The notes: generated by a model from the sequence alone, not told the origin. Counted from the stretch's first letter, positions 18,230-27,660 are shown. The stretch: DNA of 64,000 bases from Parabacteroides sp. TM07-1AC (GCF_003480915.1 NZ_QUKD01000006.1:124001-188000), one strand, 5' to 3'. Made by a program: numbers and translations.

Positions 18230-19447
18230 ATGTTAAGACAAGAGCAAATCGCAGAGGTCATAGACGCTCAACAGGTAGACTTTCTTAAAATTGATGATAA
18301 ACTTCCTCGTGAAGCTCTGTCTCAGATACCTATTGTAGATAATTTTGCTACCATTATAACCGGAGTGAGACGTTGTGGCAAGAGCACCATACTGCTTCAA
18401 CTGCTGAATCAGAAGTATAAAAAGAGTATCTATTGCAACTTTGAGGATATTCGTCTGGTCTCTTTTGATACTTCTGACTTTGTACGCTTGCATGCAGAGA
18501 TAAAGAAAAGAGAGGTGGACGTATTGTTTTTCGATGAGATACAGCTTGCCAAGGGGTGGGATGTGTTTGTTCATCAGTTATTACGTGAAAGTTTCAAGGT
18601 TTTCATTACCGGCTCGAATGCTTCATTGCTCAGTAAGGAGTTGGGTACACATTTGACAGGTCGCCATATCCCGATGGAGCTATTCCCATTCTCCTATAAT
18701 GAATTTTTGGAGTACAAAAAACTGGAAGCCTCAGAGGATTCGATGAAACAATATTTAAGTATCGGTGGTGTACCGGAATATGTAAAAACCGACATGCAGA
18801 TGATCCTGACAACGATGATGGATGATATACTGGTAAGGGACATTGCCATAAGACAATCGATCCGGGATGTGTCATCTCTCAAACAACTGGCTCTTTATTT
18901 GCTTTCAAACATAGGGAAACCGGTAGCAGCAAATAAACTTACGGGGTTGTTCGGGGTAAAAGCACCGTCTACCATTTTAGAATATTTTTCGTATCTATCG
19001 GATGCCTATTTGGTTGAATTTGTCCCACAGTTCTCTTATTCATTAAAAACGCAGAGCCGCAATCCTAAAAAAGTTTATGCGATAGATACGGGATTGGTTA
19101 CGGCACTGTCGATGTCGTTTACAGATGATTTTGGACGGCGTTTAGAAAACCTTGTTTATCTGCATCTGCGCCGTAAGTACAAAGAGATATTCTTTTTTGC
19201 CAATAAAGGGGAGTGTGATTTTGTAGTCTTCGACCGTTCTACAATAAAACTGGCCGTTCAGGTGTGCTACCATATTGATGATTTGAATTTTGAACGTGAA
19301 CTGAACGGATTAACGGAGGCAATGACCACTCTGCATCTTTCGGAAGGAATAATCGTTACAATGAGCCAAAGTGACTCTTTCGAGAAAGATGGTAAGCGGA
19401 TAAAAATGATTCCTGCATATCATTTTTTAAGAACAGAGATAGAGTAA
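18230..19447 (+). CDS. AAA-family ATPase with DUF4143 domain
   Basis: A 405-residue protein of the AAA_14/DUF4143 type, common and often horizontally spread in Bacteroidota. The Walker A motif is GVRRCGKST (G45-T53), the Walker B motif is VLFFDEIQ (D102, E103), and a FITGSNASLLS sensor segment follows. The C-terminal half has a winged-helix-like region (about 220-280) and a PD-(D/E)XK-like fold with the pattern ENLVYLHLRR, then GECDFVVF and LAVQVCYH. This nuclease-like domain is intact by eye. The cellular role of the family is not established; roles in defence or mobile-element biology have been suggested by others. It has its own promoter and stands between repeat-bearing gaps. Confidence 0.85.
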   Translation: MLRQEQIAEVIDAQQVDFLKIDDKLPREALSQIPIVDNFATIITGVRRCGKSTILLQLLNQKYKKSIYCNFEDIRLVSFDTSDFVRLHAEIKKREVDVLFFDEIQLAKGWDVFVHQLLRESFKVFITGSNASLLSKELGTHLTGRHIPMELFPFSYNEFLEYKKLEASEDSMKQYLSIGGVPEYVKTDMQMILTTMMDDILVRDIAIRQSIRDVSSLKQLALYLLSNIGKPVAANKLTGLFGVKAPSTILEYFSYLSDAYLVEFVPQFSYSLKTQSRNPKKVYAIDTGLVTALSMSFTDDFGRRLENLVYLHLRRKYKEIFFFANKGECDFVVFDRSTIKLAVQVCYHIDDLNFERELNGLTEAMTTLHLSEGIIVTMSQSDSFEKDGKRIKMIPAYHFLRTEIE

Positions 19448-19760
19448 TTCTTTAAAATTTCTGGGATATTTGCTTCAGAAAGAACTTTGCAAGATTGTTT
19501 TTTTGCTAAAAAAAGACTTTACGAGATTTATTTTCGATATTTATGCTAGAACAAGAAGACAATAAAATGGAAGAAAAAGACAGTCGGTGGGCGAACAAAA
19601 ACGTTTGACCAGATAAAGGATGTTTCCGATAGTTTTTTTTGGTGGTAGATGGTACGGAAGTGGGATATCATAACAGAAGGTTAAAATCGCCAAATTTGAA
19701 ATAAGACAGTATCTCATACGAGTTCCGTCCTATTTTAAATTTGGCGAATGTTATATCGTA
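19448..19760. other. 313-bp intergenic gap with an inverted repeat and a possible transposase relic
   Basis: No intact gene is present. Between about 19570 and 19680 the plus-strand frames contain short coding-like pieces, including VVDGTEVGYHNRR in one frame, broken by stops and by a run of eight T (19632-19639). They vaguely recall a DDE-type transposase core, but this is weak. A long inverted repeat occupies the right end. Confidence 0.4.
19688..19746. repeat. Inverted repeat before the M16 peptidase stop
   Basis: Arms 19688-19703 and 19731-19746 match at 15 of 16 positions around a 27-nt loop. It lies 15 bp past the stop of the leftward M16 gene and 240 bp past the AAA gene, so it may act as a transcription terminator. 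A terminal inverted repeat of a lost element is the alternative. Confidence 0.6.
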
Positions 19761-22571
19761 TTACGGCTCCATCACCACCTCGATACTATTTCCCTGGGCA
19801 AGTAGCTTTTTGGTGAAGGCCTGTATTTTGGCAGGAGTGATGCTGTTGACTGTTTCGACATATTTCGTTGCGGCGTCGAATCCTTTGTAGTAATAATTAT
19901 CCAGCGTATTCAGCCAGTAACCATTTTCCTGTTGGTTCTCTGCATGACGTTTCAGGATATTGTCCTGCGTCTTTTTGAAATCTTCCGGACGCGGACCGAT
20001 ATCGGAGATACGTTTCAGTTCGTTGCGTACGATTGTGTTCATCTGTTCCCGTTTGTCAGGATCGGTGTCGAAATAAGCCTGCAGGAAGGTTTGTCCTTTG
20101 GGGAAAGAAGAGATACGGGCAGAGGTCTGTACACCGTATGTGCCGCCTTCTTCTTCACGTACCTTTTCCATATACACCAGGTCGAGCACCTGTTTCAACA
20201 TGGTGGCCGTGATGATGTTTTCCAGGTTGTAATCCATTTCTCCGGAATAGAAGTTTACGACGGAAGCTTTCGGGGTTTCCATCTGACGTTTGAAACGATT
20301 TACGTATTCACCTTTACGGATGGCCGGAACCTCTTTTATATTTCCCTGTTCTATTTTACCGTTGGCGGGCAGAGTTGCCAGATATTGTTCTACCAATGGA
20401 CGGATACTGTCGGTATTGATGTTTCCTACGAAAGTAAAGACAAAACCGGAGGCATCGCCGAAGCGTTCCTTGTACATTTCCATGATACGCGGATAGCTGA
20501 TATTCTTGAAATCGGCCGGATCGATACGCATGGCACGCGGGTTATTATTATAAATCGCTTTCGTCAGTGAGTCGCTGAAGGCTACCATCGGATTCAGTTC
20601 CACATTTTTCAGCTGGGCAATCATACGGTTTTCAAAAGATTTGTACGCTTCTTCATCCATACGCGGAGCCGTGAAATTGAGGTAGATCAATTCGAATAAT
20701 GTCTTCAGGTCGGAAGGAGTGGAGGAGCCGTTTACGTTTTCGCTATCCATTCCGAGCGAAGTAGAACAGGATACTTTCTTGCCGGCCAGCATCTTGTTGA
20801 GGTCGATTGCCGAGAAATTTCCCAAACCGCCGAGGTCGATGACTTCGTTGAATACTTTCAGGTTGTCGATATCCTTATTTCCGAATAAGGTACTTCCACC
20901 TGGACTTGTTGCCGTCATAATGATCTCGTCCTTTTTGAAATCGGTATGTTTCAATACTACTTTAATGCCGTTATTTAAGGTCAATACGGTGGCACCGAAC
21001 AACGGATCTTCTTTGCTATCCGTGATTTTACCCGGGGCTGGTAGTTCCGAGATCAAAGGTTCGTTCGAAAGTGTTTCCTTATAAGGTTCTACCGGAATGC
21101 GTTGCGCTTTCATAAAATCGCGGAGCAGCTGTTCGTCGGTAGGATAGGTGACACCTTCTTTTTCCGGGCCGGTCAGGCTGATAACGATATTCCGGTCGCC
21201 GATCATATCCTGGATATATTTGTTGACCTGTTCAACCGGAACAGCCTGGGCGATCTGCCCGATCAACGCGTATTCCGTTTCAATACCCGGAATATATCCA
21301 CCTTCGGTAAAGTGGCGTACATATTCGTTGGTGAAGGCACTGTTACGTTGTTTGTCGCGGTCGTTGTAGAGCGATTCGTATTGTTTGAGTACATTAATGC
21401 GTGCCCGATCATATTCAGAAGGAGTGAAACCGAAACGTTTTACGCGTTCTGTCTCTGTGACCAGCGCATTCATGGCAGAGTCCACTTCATTGTCTTTAAC
21501 CAATGCGGCTACCGACCAGGCACCTTTTGTTTTCGATATCATATAATCGCCGTCTGAAGCTTGTGCTGCAACGAACGGGGGATTGGCTTTCTGCACCATT
21601 TCGTTGAAACGTTCGTTCATCATCGTGGCTGCTACGCTCTGGATATAATCTTTTACCACTCCGGCGATCGTACTATACATATCCTGCGGCATCTTTTCAT
21701 GTTTGTAGAAGATAGACAGGATCGTGTTTGAAGCCTCCTTATCGGTGGCAATGGAGATCAGCGGCATATCGTTGTCTGCCACTTCGAACATTTCGCGGGG
21801 AGCCGGGTTTACCGGAGCCGGGATATCGGCAAAAATCTTTTTAACGGCTGCTTCCACTTTATCGACATCGATGTCGCCAACGATGATAATGGCCTGTAGG
21901 TCGGGGCGATACCATTTGTGGTAGTAGTCGCGTAGTTCGTTCGGTTTGAAGTTGTTGATCACATCGATCGTTCCGATCGGCATGCGGTGGGCATAACGGC
22001 TGTCCGGATACATCTTCGGTAGTTGCTGTTCCCAGAGACGTGCCTGCGCATCTTGGCGTGTACGCCATTCTTCACGGATCACGCCGCGTTCTTTCTCTAT
22101 GGCGGAATCGGCCAGTATGATGAAGCCCGACCAGTCATGCAGGATCAACAGGCAGGAGTCTACTACACTTTCACGGGTGACCGGAGCGTTCATGATCATA
22201 TACACTGTCTCATCGAAGCTGGTATAAGCATTGAAATTTTCGCCGCCGCGCATACCTACACTCTCGGTGAATTCGTCCATTCCTTTATCCGGGAAGTTTT
22301 TTGATCCGTTGAAAGCCATGTGTTCCAGGAAGTGAGCCAGTCCGCGCTGGTTCTCTTCTTCCAACATGGAGCCTACGTTTTGCGCAATATAGAAGTCGGC
22401 CCGTTCTTTGGGAAGTTCGTTGTGACGGATATAATACGTCAATCCGTTCGACAGTTTACCGTAGCGAACCTGCGGATCGATAGGCAGTGGTTGCATTTCC
22501 TGTTGTGCTGCCAGTTGGAAGAGGCAGAAGAAACTTAACAGGGAATAGATTAAAAATCGTTTTTGTTTCAT
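19761..22571 (-). CDS. M16-family zinc metallopeptidase (insulinase/PqqL-like, two-domain)
   Basis: A peptidase of about 936 residues. The start at 22571 (MKQKRFLIYS) is preferred because it gives a clear signal peptide ending near QLAAQQ; an in-frame ATG lies 8 codons upstream. The N-terminal M16 domain has the inverted zinc motif HFLEH (H80, E83, H84 from this start) in GLAHFLEHMAFNGSKNFP, and a second glutamate region about 75 residues later. The C-terminal half is a second M16 domain without the zinc motif, as in PqqL-like proteins. It degrades peptides in the periplasm. It follows an HU-like gene with only a few bases between them (2 bp if the upstream ATG is used), so both are likely on one transcript. 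Confidence 0.9.
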   Translation of the reverse strand: MKQKRFLIYSLLSFFCLFQLAAQQEMQPLPIDPQVRYGKLSNGLTYYIRHNELPKERADFYIAQNVGSMLEEENQRGLAHFLEHMAFNGSKNFPDKGMDEFTESVGMRGGENFNAYTSFDETVYMIMNAPVTRESVVDSCLLILHDWSGFIILADSAIEKERGVIREEWRTRQDAQARLWEQQLPKMYPDSRYAHRMPIGTIDVINNFKPNELRDYYHKWYRPDLQAIIIVGDIDVDKVEAAVKKIFADIPAPVNPAPREMFEVADNDMPLISIATDKEASNTILSIFYKHEKMPQDMYSTIAGVVKDYIQSVAATMMNERFNEMVQKANPPFVAAQASDGDYMISKTKGAWSVAALVKDNEVDSAMNALVTETERVKRFGFTPSEYDRARINVLKQYESLYNDRDKQRNSAFTNEYVRHFTEGGYIPGIETEYALIGQIAQAVPVEQVNKYIQDMIGDRNIVISLTGPEKEGVTYPTDEQLLRDFMKAQRIPVEPYKETLSNEPLISELPAPGKITDSKEDPLFGATVLTLNNGIKVVLKHTDFKKDEIIMTATSPGGSTLFGNKDIDNLKVFNEVIDLGGLGNFSAIDLNKMLAGKKVSCSTSLGMDSENVNGSSTPSDLKTLFELIYLNFTAPRMDEEAYKSFENRMIAQLKNVELNPMVAFSDSLTKAIYNNNPRAMRIDPADFKNISYPRIMEMYKERFGDASGFVFTFVGNINTDSIRPLVEQYLATLPANGKIEQGNIKEVPAIRKGEYVNRFKRQMETPKASVVNFYSGEMDYNLENIITATMLKQVLDLVYMEKVREEEGGTYGVQTSARISSFPKGQTFLQAYFDTDPDKREQMNTIVRNELKRISDIGPRPEDFKKTQDNILKRHAENQQENGYWLNTLDNYYYKGFDAATKYVETVNSITPAKIQAFTKKLLAQGNSIEVVMEP

Positions 22572-22597
22572 TCGGTTATTAATTATTTTATTCATTA

Positions 22598-23176
22598 TTA
22601 ATTCGGTAATACATACATGACATGCGTTCCGCCTCCTATTTTAGAAAGAACACCTTTTTCGACAAATAGTTTTATATCGGCAGTGGCACGATAACGTGAA
22701 CAGCCGTTCAATTCTGCATAGTCGAGTGTTGAAATCCGCTTGTTTCGTTGCAGGAAATCCAGCATCTTCTTTTTCCGTTCGTCGAGTGTCAGCTTAGCCG
22801 AAGTTTTAACATGTTCGAGTTCTGCATCTCTTAATCCTTCTTTCAGCTTTTCCGAGCAACGGAAATTTACTCCGTCCACCATAACCGTCATTTTCTTTCC
22901 GTCGGCCGACGGCTGGGTACGAAGTGAAGGTGAGAAATATCCCAGTTCCTCCAGTTCCACATGCTGCCCGCTTTTTAGGCATAGGGTGATGGCCCATGCA
23001 AAAGAGTCGAGCACCGCTTTTACGTCTGCCGAGGAGATTGTAGACCGGGAGCAGATCATTTTGCATAGATAGTCCATTTTTGCTGTACCGTCGGATACTG
23101 CCCGTGCATGACTTAATTTCTTCCCTGGCCGATTCTTCGGCTGCGGTGTCTCATGCACTTTGAATTTTATTCCCAT
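22598..23176 (-). CDS. HU-like DNA-binding protein with C-terminal winged-helix extension
   Basis: A 192-residue protein. Residues 1-125 match the Bacteroidales HU-like family: KLSHARAVSDGTAKMDYLCKMICSRSTIS, then AVLDSFAWAITLCLKSGQHVELEELGYFSPSLR. Residues about 130-192 form a short helical domain (DERKKKMLDFLQRNKRISTLDYAELNGCSRYRATADIKLFVEKGVLSKIGGG) that reads as a winged helix. It binds DNA and may be both architectural and sequence-selective. It is the first gene of a pair with the M16 peptidase. An array of 22-bp palindromes lies about 75-160 bp upstream, within its likely promoter or leader region. Autoregulation through that array is only a hypothesis. Confidence 0.88.
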   Translation of the reverse strand: MGIKFKVHETPQPKNRPGKKLSHARAVSDGTAKMDYLCKMICSRSTISSADVKAVLDSFAWAITLCLKSGQHVELEELGYFSPSLRTQPSADGKKMTVMVDGVNFRCSEKLKEGLRDAELEHVKTSAKLTLDERKKKMLDFLQRNKRISTLDYAELNGCSRYRATADIKLFVEKGVLSKIGGGTHVMYVLPN

Positions 23177-23250
23177 TCTTATTCTTGTTTTATACTAATG
23201 TGTCTGTAAAAACAATGTGATGTCACTCTGGTTTCCTGCCGACATAATTG

Positions 23251-23338
23251 CTTGTCGACAATTGTGGGCAAGCCTGTCGATAATTATGAACAAGCCTGTC
23301 GACAATTGTGAGCAGGCCTGTCGATAATTATCGGCAAC
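23251..23338. repeat. Tandem array of four 22-bp palindromic units upstream of the HU-like gene
   Basis: Units at 23251-23272, 23273-23294, 23295-23316 and 23317-23338, with a degenerate partial unit before them (about 23235-23250). Each unit has an outer 4-bp pair (CTTG with CAAG, or CCTG with CAGG), a TCG, and an 8-bp palindromic core that alternates between ACAATTGT (units 1, 3) and ATAATTAT (units 2, 4). The core changes are symmetrical, so the palindrome is kept while the bases differ. A minus-strand open frame across the array is a by-product of the repeat. Confidence 0.85.
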
Positions 23339-23681
23339 CAATAAGGATAGAGACAAATATACAACACAATGCAGGGAATTGTTCTCCACGTAGGGATAAT
23401 TATTGAATATTTATCATTCCCATTCGGTAAAAACACGATTTAGTCTAAGTATGTTTCGGCATTAATCTATTCTTCCATACTCGGAAATTTTACATCCTTA
23501 CTTTTAATCATAACTTACAAACGGGAGAAAACGAGTGTGTTTGTAAGTTGCGCTTGATGAAATGGCGGTTTTTGCTATCTGACATTCCTGTCATACAAAT
23601 GTCATCTTCAGTCACTTAAAAATCAGACTTTTTTTAATATAATTCTAATCTCTTCAATACAATTTATGAGGTATTAAGGCG

Positions 23682-23710
23682 TTGGTATTAAACGTAAATG
23701 CTTACCTTTG
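23682..23710 (+). promoter_or_regulatory. Promoter of the DUF2723 gene
   Basis: TTG (23682-23684), an 18-bp spacer and TACCTTTG (23703-23710) match the Bacteroidota consensus. The gene starts 62 bp downstream. Confidence 0.7.
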
Positions 23711-23772
23711 CGGCCGACTGTCCGTGTGAGGATAGCTTATTTTGACAATTAATTATCACACTTTATACAAAC

Positions 23773-26700
23773 ATGAGAAAGTATAAACTAATCAACAACG
23801 TGTTGGGGTGGGTTGTTTTTCTGATCGCCTCTACCGTTTATTTGATGACTATGGAACCCACTGCCAGCTTCTGGGATTGTGGTGAGTTCATTTCTTCAGC
23901 TTTTAAACTGGAAGTAGGGCACCCGCCCGGAGCACCGTTCTTTATGTTGACGGCTAACCTGTTCACGCAACTTGCCTCGGATACATCCATGGTGGCTAAA
24001 ATGGTGAATTCGATGTCGGCACTGTTTAGCGGGCTGACCATTTTATTCCTGTTCTGGAGTATTACGCACCTGGCACGTAAGATCATGGTGAACGATGAGA
24101 ACGAAATCTCATTAGGCAAAATGATTACGATCATGGGTAGCGGTCTGGTAGGTGCGTTGGCTTATACCTTTAGCGATACATTTTGGTTCAGTGCGGTAGA
24201 AGGTGAAGTATATGCTTACTCTTCTCTGTTCACGGCATTGGTTTTCTGGCTGATTCTTAAATGGGAAGAGGCGGCAGACCGTCCGCATGCCGACCGTTGG
24301 ATCGTGCTGATCGCTTACCTGATGGGGTTGAGTATCGGTGTCCACCTGTTGAACTTGCTTTGTATCCCGGCTATCGTGCTGGTTTATTATTATAAGAAAT
24401 TCCCGAATCCTACGATGAAAGGGACCATCTATGCGTTGCTGGTTTCTTTTGCGATCGTCGGATTGATGATGTATGGTGTCGTTCAGGGACTGGTCGAGGT
24501 TTGCGGTTATTTCGAACTCTTGTTCGTGAATGTACTGGGTATGCCTTACAACTCGGGTGTCTTTGCTTATGTGATCGCATTGGCCGGCGTATTGATCTGG
24601 GCTATTTGGGAAACGATGCGCGATGAGATAAATCCGGTGCGCATGAAGATCGCTTTTATCGTATCGATCGTGCTGGTAGGTGTTCCGTTCATCGGTAGCG
24701 GTTATGTGATCGCTGTGATCCTGACGGCTGCACTGACAGCTTACCTGTTCATGAGCAAAAAGGTGAATATCAAATTGCTTAACACGGTTTTGGTTTGCCT
24801 GATGGTGATCGTTGTCGGTTATTCATCTTATGCACTGACGATGATCCGTGCAACGGCGGATACTCCGATGAACCAAAATGCACCGAGCGATATCTTCACA
24901 TTGCGTTCTTATTTGGCACGCGAACAGTACGGTAAGACACCGCTGATCTACGGACAGACATTTGCTTCGGAGGTAAAACGTGAGAACCAGGGAGGAAACT
25001 GTGCACCTGTCACTAAGGAAGGTGAAGCTGTATGGAGCCGTGTGATCAAGAAAGATCCGAATGAAAAGGATAAATATTTCGTTTCCCGTCATGATGTCGA
25101 TTATGAATATGTGGATGAGCTGAATATGCTTTTCCCGCGTATGTACAGTAATGTCGATGCCCATGTGGGAGCTTATAAGGAATGGTCGCAGTTTAAGGGA
25201 GAACCTGTGAAGTTCAACCGTTGTGGTGAGAATGTGACGGTGATGAAACCGACGTTTGCCGAAAATCTGCGTTATTTCTTCGCTTATCAGCTGAACTTCA
25301 TGTACTGGCGTTACTTTATGTGGAACTTCTCCGGACGTCAGAACGATATCCAGGGAAATGGCGAGGTGATGAACGGTAACTGGATCACCGGTATCAAGGC
25401 GATCGACGAGGTGCTTGTCGGTCCGCAGGATAACATGCCGTCCGATATCGCGAACAATAAAGGACATAATGTCTATTATATGCTGCCGCTTCTGCTCGGT
25501 ATCTTGGGACTGTTGTATCAGGCTTATTCCGGCCAGCGTGGTATCCAGAGTTTTTGGATCACTTTCTTCCTGTTCTTTATGACTGGTATCGCTATCGTGC
25601 TTTATCTGAATCAGACACCGTACCAGCCGCGTGAACGAGATTATGCGTATGCAGGCTCCTTCTATGCGTTCTGTATCTGGATCGGATTCGGTGTCGCGGC
25701 GCTTGCCAAACTGATCGAGAAGTATGGAAAGTTACCTGCTGTAGCTGCCGGTTCCATCGCTACCGTATTATGCCTGTTCGTTCCTATTCAGATGGCAGGA
25801 CAAAACTGGGACGACCACGACCGTTCAGGACGTTATGTTTGCCGTGATTTCGGTGCTAACTATTTGGAATCCTGTGAACCGAATGCAGTAATCTTTACCA
25901 ATGGCGATAACGATACATTCCCGTTGTGGTATGCGCAGGAAGTGGAAGGTATCCGTACTGATGTCCGTGTATGTAACACCAGCTATCTGCAGACAGACTG
26001 GTATATCGACCAGATGAAGAAGCAGGCTTACGAATCGGCACCGCTGCCTATTTCGTGGGATCGTGCGGATTATATACAGGGTACACGCGATGCAGCCTAT
26101 ATCGTTCCGATGATGGATAAGCCTATCGACCTGAACACCGGTTTGAATTTCGTACGCAGCAATGACCCGAAATTCAAGAAGATACCGGGATTCAACCAGG
26201 AACTCGATTATATTCCTTCAGAGACATTGATCTATAAAGTCGATTCGGCTACAGCTATGGCGAAGGGTCTTGCCGACTCTACCGACATGCTGAAAGAAAT
26301 GACTATCAACCTGAAAGGTAAGACTGCACTGGGTAAACAAGAGTTGATCATCCTGGATATGTTGCAGACCAACAACTGGGAACGTCCTATTTACTATGCG
26401 ATCACTGTAAATCCTGATCAGTTTGTCGGTCTGGACGGCTATTTCGAACAGACAGGTCTGGCATATCAGATCGTTCCGAAGCAGGCGAACAAAGGTACCA
26501 ACACAGAGAAGATGTACGATAACGTGATGAACAAATTCAAGTGGGGTGGCGTGGATAAACCTGGTATTTACCTGGATGAGAATGTGATGCGTATGTGTAA
26601 GAGCTACCGTATGGCGTTGTTCAATAAACTGGCTGAAGACTTGCTGAAAGAAGGTAAGAATGAGAAAGCATTGAACGTGTTGAACAAGAGTATGGAAGTA

Positions 26701-27015
26701 TTGCCACCGGAAAACGTTCCGTTGGATTACACGGCACTTTCTACGGGTGAGCTTTATTATGCACTCGACCAGGATGAAAAGGCTGAAGAGGTATTTACCG
26801 GAATTGCAGAGAATGCTATGCGTAATATCGACTGGTTCTTCCGTCTGAAACCGTCTCAGCTGGCTTCTGTGACAAGAGAGTTGGAACATAACCTGGCCGT
26901 CATGCAGCAAGTGCTGGCCGTCAGCAAACATTATAACCCCGAATTTGCTAAGAAGTATCAGGAAGAGTTTGACAACTACCGGATGGCTTACGGTTCGGTT
27001 CGCGGAAATAAGTAA
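23773..27015 (+). CDS. DUF2723 multipass membrane protein (GT-C-like)
   Basis: A 1080-residue integral membrane protein. The N-terminal half has about a dozen hydrophobic helices, starting with VLGWVVFLIASTVYLMT. An early MEPTASFWDCGEF segment carries acidic residues in the first periplasmic loop, the hallmark of DUF2723 proteins and similar to GT-C glycosyltransferases such as protein O-mannosyltransferases. A large soluble C-terminal region includes FTNGDNDTFPLWYAQEVEGIRTDVRV and a late TPR-like stretch (about 960-1060). It probably moves sugar from a lipid carrier to a protein or glycan in the envelope; this is inferred from fold. A polysaccharide deacetylase gene follows after 3 bp, so the two are likely co-expressed. 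A good promoter precedes it. Confidence 0.88.
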   Translation: MRKYKLINNVLGWVVFLIASTVYLMTMEPTASFWDCGEFISSAFKLEVGHPPGAPFFMLTANLFTQLASDTSMVAKMVNSMSALFSGLTILFLFWSITHLARKIMVNDENEISLGKMITIMGSGLVGALAYTFSDTFWFSAVEGEVYAYSSLFTALVFWLILKWEEAADRPHADRWIVLIAYLMGLSIGVHLLNLLCIPAIVLVYYYKKFPNPTMKGTIYALLVSFAIVGLMMYGVVQGLVEVCGYFELLFVNVLGMPYNSGVFAYVIALAGVLIWAIWETMRDEINPVRMKIAFIVSIVLVGVPFIGSGYVIAVILTAALTAYLFMSKKVNIKLLNTVLVCLMVIVVGYSSYALTMIRATADTPMNQNAPSDIFTLRSYLAREQYGKTPLIYGQTFASEVKRENQGGNCAPVTKEGEAVWSRVIKKDPNEKDKYFVSRHDVDYEYVDELNMLFPRMYSNVDAHVGAYKEWSQFKGEPVKFNRCGENVTVMKPTFAENLRYFFAYQLNFMYWRYFMWNFSGRQNDIQGNGEVMNGNWITGIKAIDEVLVGPQDNMPSDIANNKGHNVYYMLPLLLGILGLLYQAYSGQRGIQSFWITFFLFFMTGIAIVLYLNQTPYQPRERDYAYAGSFYAFCIWIGFGVAALAKLIEKYGKLPAVAAGSIATVLCLFVPIQMAGQNWDDHDRSGRYVCRDFGANYLESCEPNAVIFTNGDNDTFPLWYAQEVEGIRTDVRVCNTSYLQTDWYIDQMKKQAYESAPLPISWDRADYIQGTRDAAYIVPMMDKPIDLNTGLNFVRSNDPKFKKIPGFNQELDYIPSETLIYKVDSATAMAKGLADSTDMLKEMTINLKGKTALGKQELIILDMLQTNNWERPIYYAITVNPDQFVGLDGYFEQTGLAYQIVPKQANKGTNTEKMYDNVMNKFKWGGVDKPGIYLDENVMRMCKSYRMALFNKLAEDLLKEGKNEKALNVLNKSMEVLPPENVPLDYTALSTGELYYALDQDEKAEEVFTGIAENAMRNIDWFFRLKPSQLASVTRELEHNLAVMQQVLAVSKHYNPEFAKKYQEEFDNYRMAYGSVRGNK

Positions 27016-27018
27016 CAT

Positions 27019-27630
27019 ATGTTTATAGAACAACCGCCCTGGTTCTACAGGGTCCTGTTCCCAGGGGTAATCTGGCGGATACCGGCCAAGGAGAAGTGTG
27101 TATATCTCACCTTCGACGACGGCCCTATTCCCGAGGTTACCCCTTGGGTTTTGGATATACTCGACAAATATGGTGTGAAGGCGACCTTCTTCTGTGTAGG
27201 AGATAATGTCCGCAAGCATCCTGAAGTTTATCAGATGGTGCTCGATCGCGGACACCGGGTAGGCAATCACACTTTCCATCATATTCAGGGGCTTCAATAT
27301 TGGACGAAGAACTACCTGGATGACATTGAGCAGGCTGCCGGATATATCCACAGCGACCTGTATAGACCACCGCACGGACATATGCGTTTCCCGCAGGTAG
27401 TGGCCCTCAGAAGGAAATACAAGATTATCATGTGGGATGTGGTGACCCGCGATTACAGTCCGCATATGACTCCGAACGGTGTTTTCAATGTGGTGAAAAA
27501 TTATACCCGCAACGGCTCTGTCATCGTCTTCCATGACTCTCTCAAAGCCGAGATGAACATGCGTGAAGCCATGCCTCGTGCCATTGAATGGTTGCAGCAG
27601 GAAGGGTATACGTTTAAGGTGTTTGAATAA
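27019..27630 (+). CDS. Polysaccharide deacetylase-family protein (NodB homology domain)
   Basis: A 203-residue carbohydrate esterase family 4-type protein. Motif 1 is YLTFDDGPIPE (D33, D34), motif 2 is GNHTFHH (metal ligands H84, H88), motif 3 is RPPHGHMR, and a late VIVFHDS block carries the catalytic His. These enzymes remove N- or O-acetyl groups from peptidoglycan or envelope polysaccharide using a divalent metal. No signal peptide is apparent, so it may act on a cytoplasmic or lipid-linked precursor or be exported without a cleaved leader. It starts 3 bp after the DUF2723 gene. Two direct repeats with a 16-bp period cover its stop codon and the gap to queG. Confidence 0.9.
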   Translation: MFIEQPPWFYRVLFPGVIWRIPAKEKCVYLTFDDGPIPEVTPWVLDILDKYGVKATFFCVGDNVRKHPEVYQMVLDRGHRVGNHTFHHIQGLQYWTKNYLDDIEQAAGYIHSDLYRPPHGHMRFPQVVALRRKYKIIMWDVVTRDYSPHMTPNGVFNVVKNYTRNGSVIVFHDSLKAEMNMREAMPRAIEWLQQEGYTFKVFE

Positions 27631-27660
27631 TGTGTCAATGGGGTAATGTGCCAATATGCA

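Larger units (their letters stand above)
23177..23772. other. 596-bp divergent intergenic region
   Basis: This gap separates the leftward HU-like gene from the rightward DUF2723 gene. It holds the 22-bp palindrome array (23251-23338), about 340 bp of A/T-rich sequence in which I see no gene, and the DUF2723 promoter (23682-23710). Confidence 0.7.

Noticed and set aside
23251..23338. CRISPR-like array
   Set aside because: Units are contiguous with no unique spacers and each is itself a palindrome; no cas genes are nearby. The same applies to 61559-61668.
23195..23389. A 64-codon frame over the 22-bp palindrome array
   Set aside because: The repeat unit is not a multiple of three, and the residues simply reflect the repeat. 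The pattern of paired base changes supports a DNA or RNA structure, not a protein.
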